Source: Serpentinicella alkaliphila (GTDB lineage Bacteria > Bacillota > Clostridia > Peptostreptococcales > Natronincolaceae). From it: a stretch of DNA of 64,000 nucleotides. The notes beneath the pieces were generated by a model. The model saw only the letters and a program-made list of their open reading frames with translations. It made no database searches and had not been told where the DNA came from. This document shows, piece by piece, positions 16,836 through 26,324 of the stretch. Positions within the stretch are counted from its first letter, which is position 1. Each line of letters begins with the position of its first letter. Made by a program: the position numbers and the translations under genes. The stretch covers positions 201,001 through 265,000 of the forward strand of contig NZ_CP058648.1 in NCBI RefSeq assembly GCF_018141405.1. Reading direction: 5' to 3'.

Positions 16836-17641
16836 TATTCAGATCTTGGTTTTGTAGGATCACAATCAGGCATTGTAACATTTGAGCTTTCTGCTAACTT
16901 TATTAAATAGTAGCATTCTTCTCTATACATATGGTCTAATAGTAAAGGAAATAACGTACCTAACACCTTATTACAAATTTCCAGCCCTTCTAGTTCCTTT
17001 AAGAACTTTTTAAACAATGTAATTTCCAGCTCTACTTGATTATTAAATCGGTCTAGAGCAGGATATCTGTCTAAACACGTTCTCATATATCCAGCCATTT
17101 CCACTGATTTAATATAGAAATCTTCAAAGTTCTCCATAAATTTCTCGCTTTTTTTAATTAACTGCTTTTCAACCATATCTAAGTCTCCAGATATTGCACT
17201 TGCATGCCCAGCAGCATCTAATAACCAGAGGAGATGTAAATAAATTGGGTGGTTTGGTGGTATTTGATTCATAAGTAAGTAACTTAAAACACGAATATAT
17301 TCTTCTACCTCATTTACCATATGATTTAAAAAAGTTGGTGGTAGTTGAATCTTTATGTCTCCGATAAGATGTATTTTAATAATATCAAGCTTAAAAGCCC
17401 TTATTTCTTGGGCATAGTAATAGGCTTGATTTGTTAATACCTTAAGTTGCTCGTCAGTTAAAGGTTTTCTGGACTCGTTTAATAAACTGTCAAATATAGT
17501 AATAAAGTATTGAGCTCTTTGAATATACTGAATTTCACTGGGAGCAAGGGAATCAAAAATAAATCTAGCATGGTCACCTAAAACCTGTAACCAAAACTGG
17601 TTCTCAAATATAGTTACCGCTTTAATATCTTTTTGGTGCAA
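16835..17641 (-). CDS. DUF2935 family protein
   Basis: 268 residues, TTG start behind GGGGGGATTTTTT. Two helical-bundle halves: FENQFWLQVLGDHARFIFDSLAPSE (about 12-36) and LLWLLDAAGHASAISGDL... (about 143), with HMYREECYYLIKLAE near the end. Conserved His and Glu in WLQVLGDHARF, LLDAAGHA and DHMYREE suggest a metal-binding ferritin/hemerythrin-like bundle (inference). DUF2935 proteins are common in spore formers; function unknown. Confidence 0.87.
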   Translation of the reverse strand: MHQKDIKAVTIFENQFWLQVLGDHARFIFDSLAPSEIQYIQRAQYFITIFDSLLNESRKPLTDEQLKVLTNQAYYYAQEIRAFKLDIIKIHLIGDIKIQLPPTFLNHMVNEVEEYIRVLSYLLMNQIPPNHPIYLHLLWLLDAAGHASAISGDLDMVEKQLIKKSEKFMENFEDFYIKSVEMAGYMRTCLDRYPALDRFNNQVELEITLFKKFLKELEGLEICNKVLGTLFPLLLDHMYREECYYLIKLAESSNVTMPDCDPTKPRSE

Positions 17642-17792
17642 AAAAATCCCCCCAAATACTTATTAGTTTACTCATTTTTTCCTTATTAAAATTATATGTA
17701 CATTTTATTTACTGTAGAAGTGTTCTAAAAGTATTATTTAACTACCAGGATTATTTCTCCTGATAACCCACTGAATAAATATTCATAATATA

Positions 17793-17822
17793 TTGACTTT
17801 ATTAGTTCAATTACCTTATAAT
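17793..17822 (+). promoter_or_regulatory. Predicted SigA promoter for aspartate kinase
   Basis: TTGACT, 18-bp spacer, TATAAT, 32 bp upstream of the start codon. The leader is too short for a lysine riboswitch. Confidence 0.55.
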
Positions 17823-17853
17823 TATAATATTATTTATAAATAGGGGGTTTACT

Positions 17854-19179
17854 ATGTCAATTAAAGTATCTAAGTTCGGCGGAACTTCCTTAGCGAGTGC
17901 CGAACAATTTAAAAAAGTAAAAGAAATTATACTCAGTGATGAATCAAGACAATACGTAGTGCCTTCCGCACCTGGTAAAAGATACTCCTCAGATACAAAA
18001 GTTACTGATATGCTATACAAATGTCATCAATTATATAGTGAAGGTTTGGATTTCAAACCTACTTTCGATATAATTTGTAATCGATATGAAGAAATTGTTA
18101 ATGATTTAAAATTAGGTTTAGACCTTACGCCTCATTTTAATGAAATATATACTACTATAGTTAAAGGCACAACTTTAGACTATGTTGCAAGTAGAGGTGA
18201 GTATCTTAACGGAATAATTTTAAGTGAGCTTATTAATTTTCAATTTATTGATGCAAAGGATATAATTTTCTTTAATGAAGAAGGAAGACTGGATTTAGAT
18301 AAAACTAAAGAAGTTATGAGGCAAAGATTATCAAATACTCCTTTTGCTGTTATTCCTGGATTTTACGGGGCTCTTCCTAATGGAGAAGTAAAAATATTTT
18401 CTAGGGGAGGTTCAGATATTTCTGGGGCAGTAGTAGCTAGAGCTATTAAAGCTGAAGTCTATGAAAATTGGACTGATGTTTCTGGACTATTAATTGCGGA
18501 TCCTGGGGTTGTTAACAATCCAAAACCTATAGATAAAATTACATATAGGGAATTACGTGAATTATCCTATATGGGAGCAAAAGTACTTCATGAAGAAACA
18601 ATCTTCCCTGTTTTAGAAGCAGGTATTCCTATAAATATAAGAAATACAAATATACCAACGGACCCTGGTACTTTAATATTAAAACATGCAGAAGTTAATA
18701 TTGAAAAAATACCTATAACTGGTATAGCAGGTAAAAAAGATTTTACTGTGATTGCCATTGAAAAAAATCAAATGAATGCGCAAATTGGATATGTAAGAAA
18801 GCTATTATCAATTTTTGAAGAGCACAGAGTAAGTTTCGAACATATACCTTCAGGAATTGATTCTGTTTCTGTTGTAGTTGATGATCAACAATTACAAAAT
18901 GGCAAACTTGAAACTTTAGTAAAGGAAATTAGAAATCAATGCTGTCCTGATTTACTAGAAGTACATCCAAATATGGCTTTAGTCGCAACAGTTGGCCACG
19001 GAATGGCTTATCGTCCTGGTATAGCAGCAACAATATTTTCTGCACTTTACGAAGCTAATGTGAATATACGAATGATAGATCAAGGTGCTAGTGAAATTAA
19101 TATAATAGTTGGAATTGAAAATGAAGATTTTGAAAAGGCTATACAAGTAATTTATAAAGCCTTTGTTCCAGAAGAATAA
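17854..19179 (+). CDS. Aspartate kinase
   Basis: 441 residues. It phosphorylates aspartate, the first step toward lysine, threonine, methionine and diaminopimelate. Motifs: VSKFGGTSLAS (5-15), ASRGEYLNGIILSEL, FSRGGSDISGAVVARAI and VSGLLIADPGVV. The C-terminus has two ACT domains (about 300-365 and 375-441; MIDQGASEINIIVG) for feedback control. The residue block VVPSAPGKRYSSDTKVTDML is typical of the clostridial long-form aspartokinase. Monocistronic with its own promoter and terminator, so which end product inhibits it cannot be told. Confidence 0.95.
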   Translation: MSIKVSKFGGTSLASAEQFKKVKEIILSDESRQYVVPSAPGKRYSSDTKVTDMLYKCHQLYSEGLDFKPTFDIICNRYEEIVNDLKLGLDLTPHFNEIYTTIVKGTTLDYVASRGEYLNGIILSELINFQFIDAKDIIFFNEEGRLDLDKTKEVMRQRLSNTPFAVIPGFYGALPNGEVKIFSRGGSDISGAVVARAIKAEVYENWTDVSGLLIADPGVVNNPKPIDKITYRELRELSYMGAKVLHEETIFPVLEAGIPINIRNTNIPTDPGTLILKHAEVNIEKIPITGIAGKKDFTVIAIEKNQMNAQIGYVRKLLSIFEEHRVSFEHIPSGIDSVSVVVDDQQLQNGKLETLVKEIRNQCCPDLLEVHPNMALVATVGHGMAYRPGIAATIFSALYEANVNIRMIDQGASEINIIVGIENEDFEKAIQVIYKAFVPEE

Positions 19180-19185
19180 TTATTT

Positions 19186-19226
19186 AGAGAGGCTGATCTT
19201 TGAAAAAAGAATAGCCTCTTTATATT
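19186..19226 (+). terminator. Terminator of aspartate kinase
   Basis: AGAGGCT...AGCCTCT stem with an 18-nt loop followed by TTTATATTTAT; it overlaps the 3' end of the convergent gene's region and may serve both. Confidence 0.6.
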
Positions 19227-19229
19227 TAT

Positions 19230-19631
19230 CTACCTTACTATCTCTTCTATTAATCTAATTTCTGCCTCAATAGGAGACACAATCATTATATCTGCTTTTT
19301 CATATATCCTAGTTTCTTTTTCGTCTAAATACTTTCTATACATCTTTTTTTCCTTCTTAGAAAATTTAGAGAAACCTAAATTGTAACTATCCCTTTCTTC
19401 TATTAAGGATACATACTCCTTATTTAACTCTGAATAAGTAAGATTTAAATAATATAAATCTCTACCTTCTTGCTTTAGTTTTTCATAATCAGATTCTACT
19501 TTTTCTCTTAGTTCCTTTTCCCAGTCTTTATACATTTTAAAAGTTTTCCAATGAAGATAATAACTTAACCCTATTGATAGTAAATATAATATCGGAATAA
19601 TTACTCTAAATAATTTATCATATTTATCCAT
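19230..19631 (-). CDS. Hypothetical membrane-anchored protein
   Basis: 133 residues. One N-terminal helix (about 8-25, LFRVIIPILYLLSIGLSYYL) followed by a highly charged helical region (KEKKMYRKYLDEKETRIYEKAD) ending MIVSPIEAEIRLIEEIVR. RBS GGGG upstream of the ATG. Not recognised. Confidence 0.65.
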   Translation of the reverse strand: MDKYDKLFRVIIPILYLLSIGLSYYLHWKTFKMYKDWEKELREKVESDYEKLKQEGRDLYYLNLTYSELNKEYVSLIEERDSYNLGFSKFSKKEKKMYRKYLDEKETRIYEKADIMIVSPIEAEIRLIEEIVR

Positions 19632-19730
19632 ACTTTAAATACCCCTTAATAATTGAATTTATCAGCATTATTATATTATATTAAGAAATATAAATTATAC
19701 ATAGTTGAAATATTTTCATTTAAAAAAGCA

Positions 19731-19757
19731 ACAAAAAGAGCCCCACAAGGAGACTCA
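19731..19757 (-). terminator. Terminator of the DUF401 gene
   Basis: Minus strand GAGTC-T-CC-TTGT-GG-GGCTC (one G-U pair) followed by TTTTTG. Confidence 0.6.
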
Positions 19758-19774
19758 ATATAAAAATTCAAAGA

Positions 19775-20977
19775 TTAAAGCACATAAAGTAAATAACCCC
19801 AACCAATCATAATTGCTACAGGTATAAGTACCATAGCGATAACCTTTTCCAGCCTAGCTTTAAAATAGTCTACTGTTAAAACCAAGCAAAAATGCATTGG
19901 GGATATCATTATTCCCCCATATCCGCTAATAAACCCTAGGGCCATCAGTCTTAAATTTATATCACCATTTAATCCTACTAGTATAGGAAAGGTTATGGCG
20001 GCATATGCCTGGGACATACCTGTTAAAAATCCAACCAGAAATGGCAACAGTATTACAACCCAAACAGGTGGTATTCCTAGTCTTTCGAAGACAAAAGGAA
20101 GCTCCGTTACTATATTAGTAACTTCTAACATATTTTTAAACAACATTACACCTAATACTAACAAAATTATTTTTAATGAGACCGATTCTTTTAAAGAACT
20201 TTTGATTTGTTCCCAGCTATATTTATATACTAACCACAGAGCAACAATTACGATAAACAAACCATATACTAAATCAATATCAAATACAAAAAATAAGAGC
20301 AAAATAGAAACTATTGGCGAAATACCAATGCATAATTGTATTAAATGATTAGTCATTTTAAAGTTTTTAGATTTACTAGTCTTTACAGGTTTCTTTAATC
20401 CTAAGGTAATAAAGGGTATACCAGTAACTACAGCTACAATAGAAAATGAGTACAGTACCTTAATAAAATCAATTAAATGTACCCCTAAAACTTCTGTAGT
20501 TATGATTACTGCTGGATATAATGGTAGCACACATTCCCAAATATGCCTATACCAATAATTTATAGCACTTTTTCTTTCAGGTGAAATAGAATCATCTTCA
20601 CAAGTATCCTCTACTAAAGGAGCAGAGAACAAGGCTCCACCGGCTGAAGGTAGTAACCCCATAAAGGCTGGTAAAATAGGCATAATGACTCTATAATCAC
20701 CTATTAAACTCTTTAGAGAGATTACTATTTTACTAAGCATATTTCTATTTCTCATTATATTCTCTAAAACCATAATCAAAGTTAAAATCCCAGCAGTTCT
20801 AATTGTTGTACTTTCGTAGGATGTTGTCACAAAAATTCTACCTATACTAAAAAAATCTAGCCTAAACATCAATCCTAAGATAACAGAAGATATAATCATA
20901 GAATAGCTTAAATGTATCTTAAAGCGTAACAATACAATAATTAAAATAAAGATAGCTAATAGCTTTACTAGTGCCAA
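19775..20977 (-). CDS. DUF401 family membrane protein (predicted transporter)
   Basis: 400 residues, about eleven membrane helices. The segment ILPAFMGLLPSAGGALFSAPLVE (about 98-120) and the distal GFLTGMSQAYAAITFPILVGL plus YGGIMISPMHFCLVLT are the repeated half-site motifs of the DUF401 group, related to ion-transporter (IT) superfamily carriers. It starts with TTG behind AAAAGGGGACC. Substrate unknown. Confidence 0.85.
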   Translation of the reverse strand: MALVKLLAIFILIIVLLRFKIHLSYSMIISSVILGLMFRLDFFSIGRIFVTTSYESTTIRTAGILTLIMVLENIMRNRNMLSKIVISLKSLIGDYRVIMPILPAFMGLLPSAGGALFSAPLVEDTCEDDSISPERKSAINYWYRHIWECVLPLYPAVIITTEVLGVHLIDFIKVLYSFSIVAVVTGIPFITLGLKKPVKTSKSKNFKMTNHLIQLCIGISPIVSILLLFFVFDIDLVYGLFIVIVALWLVYKYSWEQIKSSLKESVSLKIILLVLGVMLFKNMLEVTNIVTELPFVFERLGIPPVWVVILLPFLVGFLTGMSQAYAAITFPILVGLNGDINLRLMALGFISGYGGIMISPMHFCLVLTVDYFKARLEKVIAMVLIPVAIMIGWGYLLYVL

Positions 20978-21057
20978 TTTACAGGTCCCCTTTTCTATAG
21001 TCTATCTCTATTCTATTACTTTTTCATATTTACGTAAATAATAAATAAAAAATATGA

Positions 21058-21450
21058 TTATTTCTCAATCTCATATGGCCAGTCAATTATTCCACCTAAA
21101 TCATAAACCTTTTTATATCCCTTATCTACTAAAAGTTTTCTAGCTGTATCACTTCTAGCACCACTTCTACAATAAATTATTATTTCCTCGTTTTTATCCG
21201 CTAGTAATTGGTCTGATTTTTTTTCTAACTCATCTAGCGGAAGTAATACACTTCCTGGAATTCTGCCCTGCTCATACTCTTCTTTAGTTCTTACATCTAA
21301 TAGGGTAAAGTTTTCATTCTTATTTAATTTTTCTTGCACTTGTTTAGCAGTTATCATGTGGTTACTCTCCTGTTTAACATTACTAAGAAATTTATATGCA
21401 ATAGCTATAATTATAACAACTATAACAATGCTTAATATTCTCCTATTCAT
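21058..21450 (-). CDS. Membrane-anchored rhodanese-like protein
   Basis: 130 residues. A signal anchor (about 5-22, ILSIVIVVIIIAIAYKF) is followed by a single rhodanese domain: FTLLDVRTKEEYEQGRIPGSVLLPLDEL and the active-site loop IYCRSGARSDTA with the catalytic Cys. The domain should face outward. Sulfur donor and acceptor are unknown. Confidence 0.92.
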   Translation of the reverse strand: MNRRILSIVIVVIIIAIAYKFLSNVKQESNHMITAKQVQEKLNKNENFTLLDVRTKEEYEQGRIPGSVLLPLDELEKKSDQLLADKNEEIIIYCRSGARSDTARKLLVDKGYKKVYDLGGIIDWPYEIEK

Positions 21451-21490
21451 TATATTTTCCTCCCAATTTAAGCTATATGCAATTTTAAAC

Positions 21491-21919
21491 TTATGTAATC
21501 GGAATATCTTTTATATAACCATTTTGAAAGTTACTAAATTGATATATTTTTCCCTCTTTCTCATTTAAATATAAATATGTGAAGCTTTCTACTTTTTCTT
21601 CCTCGTCCCAGGAAATAAAAAAATGGCCGTATAATAAGTTATTTAAAATCCCTTCTATATCTGCAAAATCATATTCTTGGTGAAACTCATAATCCCATGA
21701 TTTTTTGAAATCATATCTCCATACTTCTGTATCGTCCATACTACTTAGGACTACCGCAAAATCTTCACCAAGTATTTCTTTAACATCATCTTTTGTCATC
21801 TCAATTTTAATGAACTTTTTAATATATTCTTTATCAATCTCTTGTGATGATATATTCTTAGTTTTACAACCAGCTATTAAAAATAGAGTAATTAAACATA
21901 ATGCAATTAATTTTTTCAA
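21491..21919 (-). CDS. Hypothetical lipoprotein with a BamE/SmpA-like motif
   Basis: Start taken as TTG at 21919, 6 bp after AAGGTGGG; it gives MKKLIALCLITLFLIAGC, a clean lipoprotein signal with lipobox IAGC. The mature part contains IKIEMTKDDVKEILGEDF, a helix-turn pattern like SmpA/BamE-type domains, followed by beta-rich sequence (VWRYDFKKSW, FFISWDEEEKV). Product about 142 residues; family not otherwise recognised. Confidence 0.7.
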   Translation of the reverse strand: MKKLIALCLITLFLIAGCKTKNISSQEIDKEYIKKFIKIEMTKDDVKEILGEDFAVVLSSMDDTEVWRYDFKKSWDYEFHQEYDFADIEGILNNLLYGHFFISWDEEEKVESFTYLYLNEKEGKIYQFSNFQNGYIKDIPIT

Positions 21920-22015
21920 ACTTAATCCCACCTTATTTTGCTTTATTCATATATAAGTAACCTTAAACGAATTATTACATAGTGTATACTATAATGAAAA
22001 TTTGGGGGTATTACT

Positions 22016-22294
22016 ATGATTGAATATAATATACCTATTCTGATTTCAATAATTATTGGTATTTCAAGTACTTTAAAAAGAGTTTTCGATCATAAATACG
22101 ACAGATTCGAGCCACTCTTCAAGTTAAGTTTAGGCATATTAGCCGGAGTAATATATACTAACCCACACAATATAAAGTTAGGCATTCTAGAGGGTATTAT
22201 AATTGGATTAGCAGCAAATGGATTCAATATATATGCTCAGGGTATTAAAAATGGGTATGCGAATATTAAAATGTATAGAAACAATAAGCGTTAG
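22016..22294 (+). CDS. Small membrane protein, holin-like
   Basis: 92 residues with two or three hydrophobic helices (IPILISIIIGISSTL, LFKLSLGILAGVIY, LGILEGIIIGLAAN) and a basic tail (MYRNNKR). RBS GGGGGTATTACT. The topology resembles phage holins and the DRFEPLFKLSLGILAGVIY segment is holin-like, but there are no other phage genes nearby. Function not assigned. Confidence 0.6.
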   Translation: MIEYNIPILISIIIGISSTLKRVFDHKYDRFEPLFKLSLGILAGVIYTNPHNIKLGILEGIIIGLAANGFNIYAQGIKNGYANIKMYRNNKR

Positions 22295-22329
22295 TAGATT
22301 TAAAAAATTCAAATTAAATTTTATTAGTT

Positions 22330-23232
22330 TTAAATAACTTTTACTTTCTCTCTTTCTACTTCAGCTAGCCCTAACCTTACAAATAAAAATGGAGCAAATA
22401 GCGATGCCCATAATCCGATAATACAGTATCTCAAAACATCACTGCCCAAAATAGTAAGCTCACTTATGCCTAGGGTTATAAACAACTGTTTTAAAGCTAT
22501 TCTAAATCCAACAAAACCTATCATTCCTATAACAAACTTTATAACCTGCTTTAAAATAGTTGTTGTATTTTTAAATTTTACATACTCATTTTCTAATTGA
22601 TAACCAATTAGTAATCCTATAAAGAAACCAATTAGCAATCCTTTGTCATGGGCGGGTATAGACAGTAAGATCAAAGGTAAAAAAATAGAAAGTAGCATTT
22701 TTGTACTCCGCTGGAGTTTGTTTAATCTTATTACTATAAGATCGTAGCTTAGATTAAATATAATTAATAGTAAAATTGATATTACTAGCCCCCCAATAAC
22801 GTCCATAGGATAATGCAATCCCAAGTACATTCTTGATACCCCAACTAATATAATAATTGCTAATGCACATATAGTAAATAATCTATTTTTAAAATATAAA
22901 GTCATATATCCCCAAAATGAGGCTGACCCTTGGGTGTGACCGCTAGGAAATGATGAAGAACCATAAGTAGACTCATTATAAAGAATTCTAATTTCTTCAC
23001 CGGATGGTCTAGCTACAAAAGTTATTGCCTTTAGTGCTGAATTAATATACATTGAAAATAAAAAGAACATCGCAAATCTAAATGCATCTCTTTTATTAAT
23101 ACACCAATAAAATAACGGAACTACAATCATGTAATACTCAGGATTACCTATTTTAGTTACCAGAGTAAAAAAACTATCTAAAAAACTATTTGAATATTGC
23201 TGTAGCCATACTATAAATGAAATGTCAGTCAT
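22330..23232 (-). CDS. PAP2 family phosphatase
   Basis: 300 residues, eight or so membrane helices. All three PAP2 phosphatase motifs are present: K-x-RP as LKAITFVARPS (about 65-78), SSFPSGHTQGS (about 92-102) and SRMYLGLHYPMDVIGG (about 132-147) with the catalytic His residues. Likely dephosphorylates a lipid phosphate such as undecaprenyl-PP or phosphatidate. The C-terminal membrane extension is longer than in the minimal enzyme. Confidence 0.92.
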   Translation of the reverse strand: MTDISFIVWLQQYSNSFLDSFFTLVTKIGNPEYYMIVVPLFYWCINKRDAFRFAMFFLFSMYINSALKAITFVARPSGEEIRILYNESTYGSSSFPSGHTQGSASFWGYMTLYFKNRLFTICALAIIILVGVSRMYLGLHYPMDVIGGLVISILLLIIFNLSYDLIVIRLNKLQRSTKMLLSIFLPLILLSIPAHDKGLLIGFFIGLLIGYQLENEYVKFKNTTTILKQVIKFVIGMIGFVGFRIALKQLFITLGISELTILGSDVLRYCIIGLWASLFAPFLFVRLGLAEVEREKVKVI

Positions 23233-23260
23233 AGAATCCTCCCTTTAACTTGCGTTTCTC

Positions 23261-23761
23261 TTACAAGTAATTTAAAATTATACTCCATTCATGAAGTTTA
23301 TCATCGAAGCTTTTTATATTACGTCCGGGTATTGGACTAGTCGAAGGTAACTGCTTGTATTCTACCTTATTCAAAAACTGTATACCTATATGCTTTTTAA
23401 GTGTACTATATGCTTTAGTGCCATTAAATCCAATAAATCTAATGTTTGGATAGTACTCTAATAAACTTTCTACTTCATTTACTTCTTCCTTCTTTATATT
23501 TGAATCTAAGCTACCTTCTCTAAAACAGGTGTTAATTACATCCCAAAGGGCAATCCCTTTTTTCATTAAAAAAGCCTTTTTCTGTTCGTAATGTTCATCC
23601 TCTATCTCATTAAACAAACTATAAATTATTTTCCAAAAATGATTTCTTGGATTACCATAGTATTGCTGCTTATCCAAAGACATTACCCCTGGCATTGAAC
23701 CAAGAATTAAAACCTTACTCTCTTTATTGATTAATGGCTCAAAGGACTTTAATTTATCCAT
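23261..23761 (-). CDS. DNA-deoxyinosine glycosylase (UDG superfamily)
   Basis: 166 residues. SKVLILGSMPGVMSLDKQQYYGNPRNHFWKII (about 14-45) is the active-site region of family 6-type hypoxanthine/deoxyinosine glycosylases, followed by FIGFNGTKAY and the leucine-loop equivalent QLPSTSPIPGRN. It removes deaminated bases from DNA. 20 bp separate it from the upstream VanW gene on the same strand. Confidence 0.9.
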   Translation of the reverse strand: MDKLKSFEPLINKESKVLILGSMPGVMSLDKQQYYGNPRNHFWKIIYSLFNEIEDEHYEQKKAFLMKKGIALWDVINTCFREGSLDSNIKKEEVNEVESLLEYYPNIRFIGFNGTKAYSTLKKHIGIQFLNKVEYKQLPSTSPIPGRNIKSFDDKLHEWSIILNYL

Positions 23762-23780
23762 GTGTTATCACTCCATACTA

Positions 23781-24587
23781 TTATTCAGGGCTAGTTGTAA
23801 GAAAAGGTTGATACATCATAATCCCATGGTTTTCAGTTATATATTCATCTTTTACAAGATGACCATCTACATTATATATTTTCCTATATATTGTATTATG
23901 CCTTACATATCCCCCCCAATATTCTAATGTTATTTTATGTTCTTTCTCGTATACTTCATAGGTATACATTGGTTTTTCTATAGTAGTCCACTCACCTACT
24001 AAATATTCATCTGTTAAATATACATTTAATTGGTATGGCTGATCAGTATTATTATATATTTTTAAATCTAAATAGTTGTATGCACATGTTGCCCCACTCC
24101 CAAAGGGTTGACTTCTTTTGGAATCAGGAAAAACATCATAACTATGACGGTGTCTTTCCACAACCTCGAGGGGTGTATGTAAAGAAAGCCAATAAATTAA
24201 ATTTGAAAGTTGGCATAAACCACCACCAATCCCTGGCTTAAATGATCCATAAAATAAAACCATTCCATCAACATAGCCTTTATTTTTAGTTGGTTTACCA
24301 ATCAATTTCCAATATGAAAATGTCTCCCCTGGGTATAGTACTATTCCATTTATATTTTTTATTGCTATTTTTAGATTTTTAACTTTATTATATTGATACC
24401 ACATATCAACATCTTTTAAGCTTCTAAACAATGGAGTTTTATGACTAAAAACCGTATAATCAAGTTTATAATTTAATAGTGTTTTAGCATATTTAATTTT
24501 TCCGAAATACCATTCACCATATCTTTTTATGGTATAATATGTCTTGCCTAAAGCTATTCGAATCTTAGAGCGGGTTTTAGGTTTCAC
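23781..24587 (-). CDS. VanW family protein
   Basis: 268 residues. The VanW core is clear: GIVLYPGETFSYWKLIGKPTKNKGY (about 86-110), GIGGGLCQLSNLIYW and VVERHRHSYDVFPDS, then ATCAYNYLDLKIYN. VanW-domain proteins are cell-surface associated and found next to glycopeptide-resistance genes, but no van cluster is present here. Function unknown. GTG start behind GGGAGGATTTAT. Confidence 0.92.
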   Translation of the reverse strand: MKPKTRSKIRIALGKTYYTIKRYGEWYFGKIKYAKTLLNYKLDYTVFSHKTPLFRSLKDVDMWYQYNKVKNLKIAIKNINGIVLYPGETFSYWKLIGKPTKNKGYVDGMVLFYGSFKPGIGGGLCQLSNLIYWLSLHTPLEVVERHRHSYDVFPDSKRSQPFGSGATCAYNYLDLKIYNNTDQPYQLNVYLTDEYLVGEWTTIEKPMYTYEVYEKEHKITLEYWGGYVRHNTIYRKIYNVDGHLVKDEYITENHGIMMYQPFLTTSPE

Positions 24588-24687
24588 ATAAATCCTCCCT
24601 TATCAATTATTAATACATTCATTATTATAACACCACAAATAGTATATGTGTTATTTTTTTCCATTTTAATTTCAGGACTTTCTCCTA

Positions 24688-24727
24688 AAAACAAAACTCT
24701 AACTTCAATTGAAATTAGAGTTTTTTA
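24688..24727 (-). terminator. Terminator of the LysM-deacetylase gene
   Basis: Minus strand AAAACTCTAA...TTAGAGTTTT with 12-nt loop and following TGTTTTT. Confidence 0.8.
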
Positions 24728-24728
24728 T

Positions 24729-26141
24729 TTATCTATATGCCTTTACACCTAGTAAATTATCTACTGTTACAAATTCATAACCTTGTGATCTTAAGGTTAT
24801 TATAATTTCTTCTATCCCTTCTACAGTAGCACCTCTTGTTTGCTCATCTCCACCAGCGTCATGGAAAAGTATTATGTCATTACCAAGGATAGGTGATAGG
24901 GAGTTTATTAATATAGTATCAACCTCTTGGTCTCGCCAATCTACAGAATCAATTGACCAATGAATAACCTTATAATTTAAGTCCCTTAAACCCTCTAAAG
25001 CCTGTTGATTTATTCCACCATATGGGGGGCGCATTAAAGCAGTTCTAACCCCAGTAACTTTTTGAATAATATTTTCTGTTTCAGTCATTTCAGTTACTAG
25101 TTGGCTTTGTGATACATTCCTTAAGTTTGGATGAATCCAAGTATGATTTGCTATCACATGACCTTCATTCACTATACGTTGCGCAATTGCTGGGTGTCTT
25201 TCAACCCTACTACCCATTACAAAAAAAGTTGCTGGAACATTATGTCTTTTTAAAACATCCAATAGCTGTGGAGTGTATGTTGGATTAGGTCCATCGTCAA
25301 AGGTTAAGGCAATTTTATTTCCATTACCAGTACCTTTCATAAATAGTGTGTCTGGATACATTCTAGCTAGTTGTGAAACACTATGCTGTGGGCTTGATGG
25401 TGGCTGTGAAACTACTTTATTTGGTATATTTAACACTTGGCCAACAAAGAGTAGATTTACATTAGTAATGTTATTCTCTTTTACTAAATCGTTCATTGGC
25501 ACAGCCAAATCTTGAGAAATCTTAAAAAGCGTATCCCCTGGTTTAACAACATACTCATCGCTTACTGTTTGAGTTTGATTAGTATCATTATTTGGGATTT
25601 TTAGATTCTGTCCTACAAAAATATTATTCCAATTTGATAATTGATTTTCTTTAGCTATAGCTTCCATAGATACGCCTAACTGTTGGGATATCTTAAATAA
25701 TGAATCCCCTGCCTTAACAGTATAAGTGTTATTTGTTACGGTTGTATTTGTTTGACTAGTATTTGTTGGTACCTTTAATGATTGCCCAACAAACAGGTTG
25801 TTTATATTAGTTATTTGATTTTCTGAGGCAATTGCTTCTACTGTAACTCCTAGTTTTTCGGAGATTTTAAATAATGTATCCCCTGGCTGAACAATGTAAA
25901 TTCCATTATTATGAGTCTGTGGAATAATTAAAACTTGTTTTGGAAAAATAGTGTTATGATTTCTCAAATATTTATTTTGAGTCAGTATGGCGTTTACTGT
26001 TACTCCATGCCTTTGAGCAATCATAAATAAACTTTCACCTGGTGCAACACGATGTACTTGAGCCGCAGATGCCGTATATGGGAAAATAAATAACCCTACT
26101 AGCAATAGTGCTAGTATTGATTTTAATTTTTTATCCTTTAT
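24729..26141 (-). CDS. LysM x4 - polysaccharide deacetylase, possible AUA start
   Basis: A secreted wall enzyme: four LysM repeats (each with V-x-PGD/E-S/T-LF-x-I and ending LFVGQ-x-L-x-IP or similar) bind peptidoglycan, then a NodB-type deacetylase domain with ALTFDDGPNPTYTPQLLDVL, HTWIHPNL, RPPYGGINQ and ILFHDAGG, including the Asp and His metal ligands. The first ATG/GTG/TTG in frame is TTG 26105, inside the signal peptide and with no RBS. The reading frame extends to a stop at 26147; a strong AAGGGGGG lies exactly 9 bp before ATA at 26141, which would give a complete signal peptide KDKKLKSILALLLVGLFIF...ASAA. I extend the gene to this ATA. From TTG the product would be 458 residues. Confidence 0.85.
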   Translation of the reverse strand: MKDKKLKSILALLLVGLFIFPYTASAAQVHRVAPGESLFMIAQRHGVTVNAILTQNKYLRNHNTIFPKQVLIIPQTHNNGIYIVQPGDTLFKISEKLGVTVEAIASENQITNINNLFVGQSLKVPTNTSQTNTTVTNNTYTVKAGDSLFKISQQLGVSMEAIAKENQLSNWNNIFVGQNLKIPNNDTNQTQTVSDEYVVKPGDTLFKISQDLAVPMNDLVKENNITNVNLLFVGQVLNIPNKVVSQPPSSPQHSVSQLARMYPDTLFMKGTGNGNKIALTFDDGPNPTYTPQLLDVLKRHNVPATFFVMGSRVERHPAIAQRIVNEGHVIANHTWIHPNLRNVSQSQLVTEMTETENIIQKVTGVRTALMRPPYGGINQQALEGLRDLNYKVIHWSIDSVDWRDQEVDTILINSLSPILGNDIILFHDAGGDEQTRGATVEGIEEIIITLRSQGYEFVTVDNLLGVKAYR

Positions 26142-26324
26142 AGCTTACTACCCCCCTTCAATATTACCTTAAAAGGCTCATAACTATGATACACTACTAT
26201 ACTCACTATACATAGAAGTAATAAGTGGGAGTGATGCCATAAATGCCATATTGACATAAATACAATATATGTCAAAAGATATATACTAGTCGTGCTTAGA
26301 GTATAACTCAAAAAACTCAAAAGG

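Noticed and set aside
17700-17853. Lysine riboswitch before aspartate kinase
   Set aside because: A promoter sits 32 bp upstream of the start, leaving no room for the aptamer.
22016-22294. Prophage based on the holin-like protein
   Set aside because: No other phage-type gene within 20 kb on either side.
26138-26320. 60-codon hydrophobic frame upstream of the LysM-deacetylase
   Set aside because: No RBS, overlaps the divergent promoter region and the RBS of the deacetylase; composition follows A/T-rich sequence.
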